From NCBI GenBank assembly GCA_024686055.1, contig JAIBDV010000001.1, positions 1 to 36,831 on the forward strand: a DNA stretch of 36,831 nucleotides, in the 5' to 3' direction. The notes under the pieces were generated by a model that worked only from the letters and a program-made list of their open reading frames with translations, searched no databases and was not told where the DNA came from. Below are positions 34,118-36,831 of the stretch, in pieces; position 1 is the stretch's first letter; every line of letters begins with the position of its first letter. The translations under genes were made by a program, and so were the position numbers. Source of the DNA: Neptuniibacter sp. (GTDB taxonomy: Bacteria; Pseudomonadota; Gammaproteobacteria; Pseudomonadales; Balneatricaceae).

Positions 34118-35211
34118 TGGCTGCCTATATTCTTCGCCGGTTGTTTCTGATTATCCCCACCCTGCTGGGCATTCTCACCATCAACTTTTTGATTGTACAG
34201 GCAGCGCCAGGCGGGCCGGTGGAACAGACCATCGCTCAGCTCGAAGGGCTGGACCCTGGCGCAACTAACCGGGTTGGCAGCGGCGTAAAGACCGATACCG
34301 TGCAAACCACCACCAGTAGCGGCGAAAGCAGCTACCGGGGTGGCCGCGGGCTGGACCCGGACCTGGTTAAAGAGATCGAAGCGCTATACGGCTTCGATAA
34401 ACCGGCCCACGAACGCTTCCTGCAGATGCTGGGTAACTATCTGGTGTTCGACTTCGGTAAAAGCTTCTACAGTGATAAACCCGTGGTAGACCTGATTCTG
34501 GAGAAGCTCCCGGTCTCGATCTCCCTTGGGCTCTGGACCACCCTGCTCACCTATCTGATCTCAGTCCCCTTAGGGATAAAAAAAGCAGTGCGTGACGGTA
34601 CCCCCTTTGATGTCTGGTCCAGCACGGCAGTGATTATTGGCTACGCCATCCCCAACTTCCTGTTCGCGATCCTGCTGATCGTCATTTTCGCGGGCGGTAC
34701 CTATTTTGACTGGTTCCCCCTGCGTGGGCTGACCTCGCCGAATTTTGACCAGCTCAGCACCTGGGGTCAGATTAAAGACTACTTCTGGCACATCACCTTG
34801 CCCGTCGTCGCCTCAGTAATCGGCAGCTTTGCCACCCTCACCATGCTGACTAAAAACAGCTTCCTGGATGAAATTAACAAACAGTATGTGCTGACCGCCC
34901 GCGCCAAAGGCCTGAAAGAGAATCAGGTACTTTATGGCCACGTGTTCCGTAACGCTATGCTGCTAATCATTGCGGGCATGCCTGCCGCACTGATCGGTAT
35001 TTTCTTTACCGGCTCCATGCTGATTGAGGTAATTTTCTCGCTGGATGGACTGGGTTTGCTGGGCTACGAGGCAGTCATCAAGCGAGACTATCCGGTGATC
35101 TTTGGCACCCTGTATATCTTCACCCTGCTGGGGCTGATTCTGAAGCTGATCAGCGACATTACCTATACGCTGGTTGACCCCCGTATCGACTTTGAAAGCC
35201 GGGAGTACTGA
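34117..35211 (+). CDS. yejB: Peptide ABC transporter permease YejB
   Basis: This 364-residue permease has about six membrane helices and begins with YILRRLFLIIPTLLGILTIN, typical of DppB/OppB-like permeases. The long periplasmic loop after the first helix (about residues 35-105, with a Ser/Thr/Gly-rich stretch) is characteristic of YejB. The ABC-contact motif lies at DEINKQYVLTARAKGLKENQ (EAA loop). It pairs with YejE to form the channel for substrates delivered by YejA. It overlaps yejA by one base and is followed by yejE after 3 bp. Confidence 0.92.
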   Translation: MAAYILRRLFLIIPTLLGILTINFLIVQAAPGGPVEQTIAQLEGLDPGATNRVGSGVKTDTVQTTTSSGESSYRGGRGLDPDLVKEIEALYGFDKPAHERFLQMLGNYLVFDFGKSFYSDKPVVDLILEKLPVSISLGLWTTLLTYLISVPLGIKKAVRDGTPFDVWSSTAVIIGYAIPNFLFAILLIVIFAGGTYFDWFPLRGLTSPNFDQLSTWGQIKDYFWHITLPVVASVIGSFATLTMLTKNSFLDEINKQYVLTARAKGLKENQVLYGHVFRNAMLLIIAGMPAALIGIFFTGSMLIEVIFSLDGLGLLGYEAVIKRDYPVIFGTLYIFTLLGLILKLISDITYTLVDPRIDFESREY

Positions 35212-35214
35212 GGG

Positions 35215-36249
35215 ATGCGCGCAAAACTGAGCCCGATCAATCAGCGTCGGCTGGACACCTTTACCCGCAATCGACGGGGTTACTGGTCAATGTGGATCTT
35301 CCTGGTGCTGTTCGTACTCAGCCTGGGAGCTGAGCTGATCGCCAACGACAAACCACTGCTGCTCCAGTACCAGGGCGAGTATTACAGCCCTATGCTCAAT
35401 GACTACAGTGAGCTGGATTTTGGCGGTGAGTTTGATACCCTGGCTGATTACAAAGACCCCTATATTCAGGAACTGATCACCGAACAAGGCCAGGGCTGGC
35501 TGATCTGGCCGCTGGTGCAGTTCAGCTATGACACTATCAATTACGAGCTGCCAACCCCGGCCCCGTCAGCACCCAGCCGTGAAAACTGGCTGGGCACCGA
35601 TGATCAGGGCCGTGATCTGCTGGCACGCAGTATCTACGGCTTTCGTATCTCAGTGCTGTTTGCTGTGGTGCTAACGCTGGCCAGCTCGGTGATCGGCGTC
35701 GCTGCCGGGGCTGTGCAGGGCTACTATGGCGGTAAAGTCGATCTGTACTTTCAGCGTTTTATCGAGATATGGTCCGGCCTGCCGGTGATGTTTCTGCTGA
35801 TTATTCTGGCCAGTATCGTCGAGCCTAATTTCTGGTGGCTGCTGGGCATTATGCTGCTGTTTTCCTGGATGAGCCTGGTTGATATCGTGCGTGCTGAGTT
35901 TCTGCGCGGGCGTAATCTGGAATACGTCCGTGCGGCACGGGCGCTGGGACTGTCCGACCGGCTAATTATGTTTCGCCATATTCTGCCTAACGCCATGGTC
36001 GCGACCCTGACCTTCATGCCCTTTATCTTCAACGGTGCCATCGTCACCCTGACCGCGCTGGATTTCCTCGGCTTTGGTTTACCACCCGGCTCTCCCTCAC
36101 TGGGTGAGATGGTCGCGCAGGGTAAAGATAACCTGCACGCCCCCTGGCTGGGCATCACCGCCTTTGTTGTCCTGTCCGTTATGCTGACCCTGCTGATCTT
36201 TATTGGCGAAGCCGTCCGTGATGCGTTTGATCCGAGGAAAGTAGCATGA
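35215..36249 (+). CDS. yejE: Peptide ABC transporter permease YejE
   Basis: This 344-residue permease has an N-terminal helix (WSMWIFLVLFVLSLGAELIA), a periplasmic loop with the YejE-typical DKPLLLQYQGEYYSP, and a five-helix core with the EAA motif EFLRGRNLEYVRAARALGLS. It begins ARLSPINQRR-like, close to E. coli YejE. It is the partner of YejB. The stop overlaps the yejF start by four bases (ATGA), so translation is coupled. Confidence 0.92.
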   Translation: MRAKLSPINQRRLDTFTRNRRGYWSMWIFLVLFVLSLGAELIANDKPLLLQYQGEYYSPMLNDYSELDFGGEFDTLADYKDPYIQELITEQGQGWLIWPLVQFSYDTINYELPTPAPSAPSRENWLGTDDQGRDLLARSIYGFRISVLFAVVLTLASSVIGVAAGAVQGYYGGKVDLYFQRFIEIWSGLPVMFLLIILASIVEPNFWWLLGIMLLFSWMSLVDIVRAEFLRGRNLEYVRAARALGLSDRLIMFRHILPNAMVATLTFMPFIFNGAIVTLTALDFLGFGLPPGSPSLGEMVAQGKDNLHAPWLGITAFVVLSVMLTLLIFIGEAVRDAFDPRKVA

Positions 36250-36831
36250 GCACGCTGATTCAGGTCCGCAACCTGTCGGTTGCCTTCAGCAATGGCAACA
36301 GCCAGGCCAGCAGTACCGTGGTAAAGAACATCAGCTTTGATATCGCCCGGGGTAAAACCATGGCCCTGGTCGGCGAGTCAGGCTCAGGCAAGTCCGTCAG
36401 CGCGCTGTCGGTACTGCGCCTGTTACCTTATCCAGCTGCCAGCCACCCCAGTGGGGAGATTCTGTATGACGGTGAAGATCTGTTGCAAGCCAGCGAAGAC
36501 CGCATGCGCCAGCTGCGTGGCGACCGTATCGGGCTGATTTTTCAGGAACCGATGACTTCACTGAACCCGCTGCACAATATCGAGCGCCAGATCAGTGAAA
36601 CCCTGCTACTACACAAAGGCCTCAGCGGTAGTAAGGCCCGCCAGCGAACGCTGGAGCTACTCGACCTGGTCGGCATCCCGGCCCCTGAATCACGGTTAAA
36701 AAGCTTTCCGCACGAGCTGTCTGGCGGCCAGCGCCAGCGGGTGATGATCGCCATGGCACTGGCCAATGACCCAGAATTACTGATCGCCGACGAGCCCACC
36801 ACGGCACTGGATGTCACCATCCAGGAACAAA
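36246..36831 (+). CDS. yejF: Peptide ABC transporter ATPase YejF, N-terminal part
   Basis: The first 195 residues are visible and the gene continues past the right edge. The first ATPase domain has Walker A GESGSGKS (43-50), the Q-loop IFQEPMTSLNP, the signature LSGGQRQRVMIAMAL and Walker B LLIADEPTTALD. Family members of about 530 residues carry two fused ATPase domains; the second would lie beyond the window. It overlaps yejE by 4 bp and completes the yejABEF importer as far as seen. Confidence 0.92.
   Translation, partial: MSTLIQVRNLSVAFSNGNSQASSTVVKNISFDIARGKTMALVGESGSGKSVSALSVLRLLPYPAASHPSGEILYDGEDLLQASEDRMRQLRGDRIGLIFQEPMTSLNPLHNIERQISETLLLHKGLSGSKARQRTLELLDLVGIPAPESRLKSFPHELSGGQRQRVMIAMALANDPELLIADEPTTALDVTIQEQ

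Noticed and set aside
1..36831. Mobile elements, CRISPR arrays, tRNA or rRNA genes
   Set aside because: I saw no transposase or integrase frame, no regularly spaced repeats, and no tRNA or rRNA signature on either strand.

Overview
The window reads as ordinary chromosome of a marine-type gammaproteobacterium (Oceanospirillales/Pseudomonadales grade). The reasons are a complete Na+-translocating NADH:quinone reductase operon, an NhaB Na+/H+ antiporter, a PsrA-like regulator, and gene order that, from memory, matches two Pseudomonas aeruginosa neighbourhoods: sth-nqrM-apbE-nqrFEDCBA-gap-mfd-csiV-nagZ-psrA, and nhaB-dnaQ-rnhA-methyltransferase-gloB-mltD-solute-binding protein/permeases. I see no rRNA, tRNA, CRISPR array, insertion sequence or phage gene. 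Coding density is high, and many start sites are supported by a visible Shine-Dalgarno or promoter.

Layout. 1-957 (-): 5' part of a chemoreceptor gene, frameshifted at a C6/G6 tract and running off the left edge. 1076-4738 (-): arsR, an arsenic-type GAPDH and arsJ, followed by a Gate-domain membrane protein. 4998-6478: an OsmC-type peroxidase and a divergent LysR regulator with overlapping promoters. 6557-7957 (-): soluble transhydrogenase sthA. 8045-15184 (-): the nqrABCDEF-apbE-nqrM operon with a 315-bp upstream region rich in inverted repeats. 15500-16933 (-): a long-form GAPDH. 17123-21258 (+): mfd and csiV. 21319-24646 (-): nagZ, an L,D-transpeptidase, psrA and sohB. 24875-25213 (+): an SCP2-domain protein. 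25632-27137 (+): nhaB behind a 418-bp region that ends in a structured leader. 27229-29175 (-): dnaQ, rnhA and a methyltransferase. 29327-31941 (+): gloB and mltD. 31951-32199 (+): a small unknown membrane protein. 32291 to the right edge (+): yejABE and the start of yejF.

How the genes work together. The nqr operon carries its own maturation factors: ApbE attaches FMN to NqrB and NqrC, and NqrM helps install the iron centre. Nqr would build a sodium gradient from NADH, which NhaB could exchange for protons. SthA balances NADPH and NADH beside it. The arsR-gapdh-arsJ set matches the known arsenate pathway in which GAPDH makes 1-arseno-3-phosphoglycerate and ArsJ exports it; neither an arsenate reductase nor an arsenite pump is present in the window. 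NagZ, the L,D-transpeptidase, CsiV and MltD all concern the cell wall.

The least explained parts are non-coding. They are the nhaB leader with two tandem hairpins and a possible occlusion of its ribosome binding site, a 30-bp near-perfect palindrome upstream of nqrA, and a perfect 10-bp inverted repeat between arsR and osmC. I found no clearly new multi-gene system.
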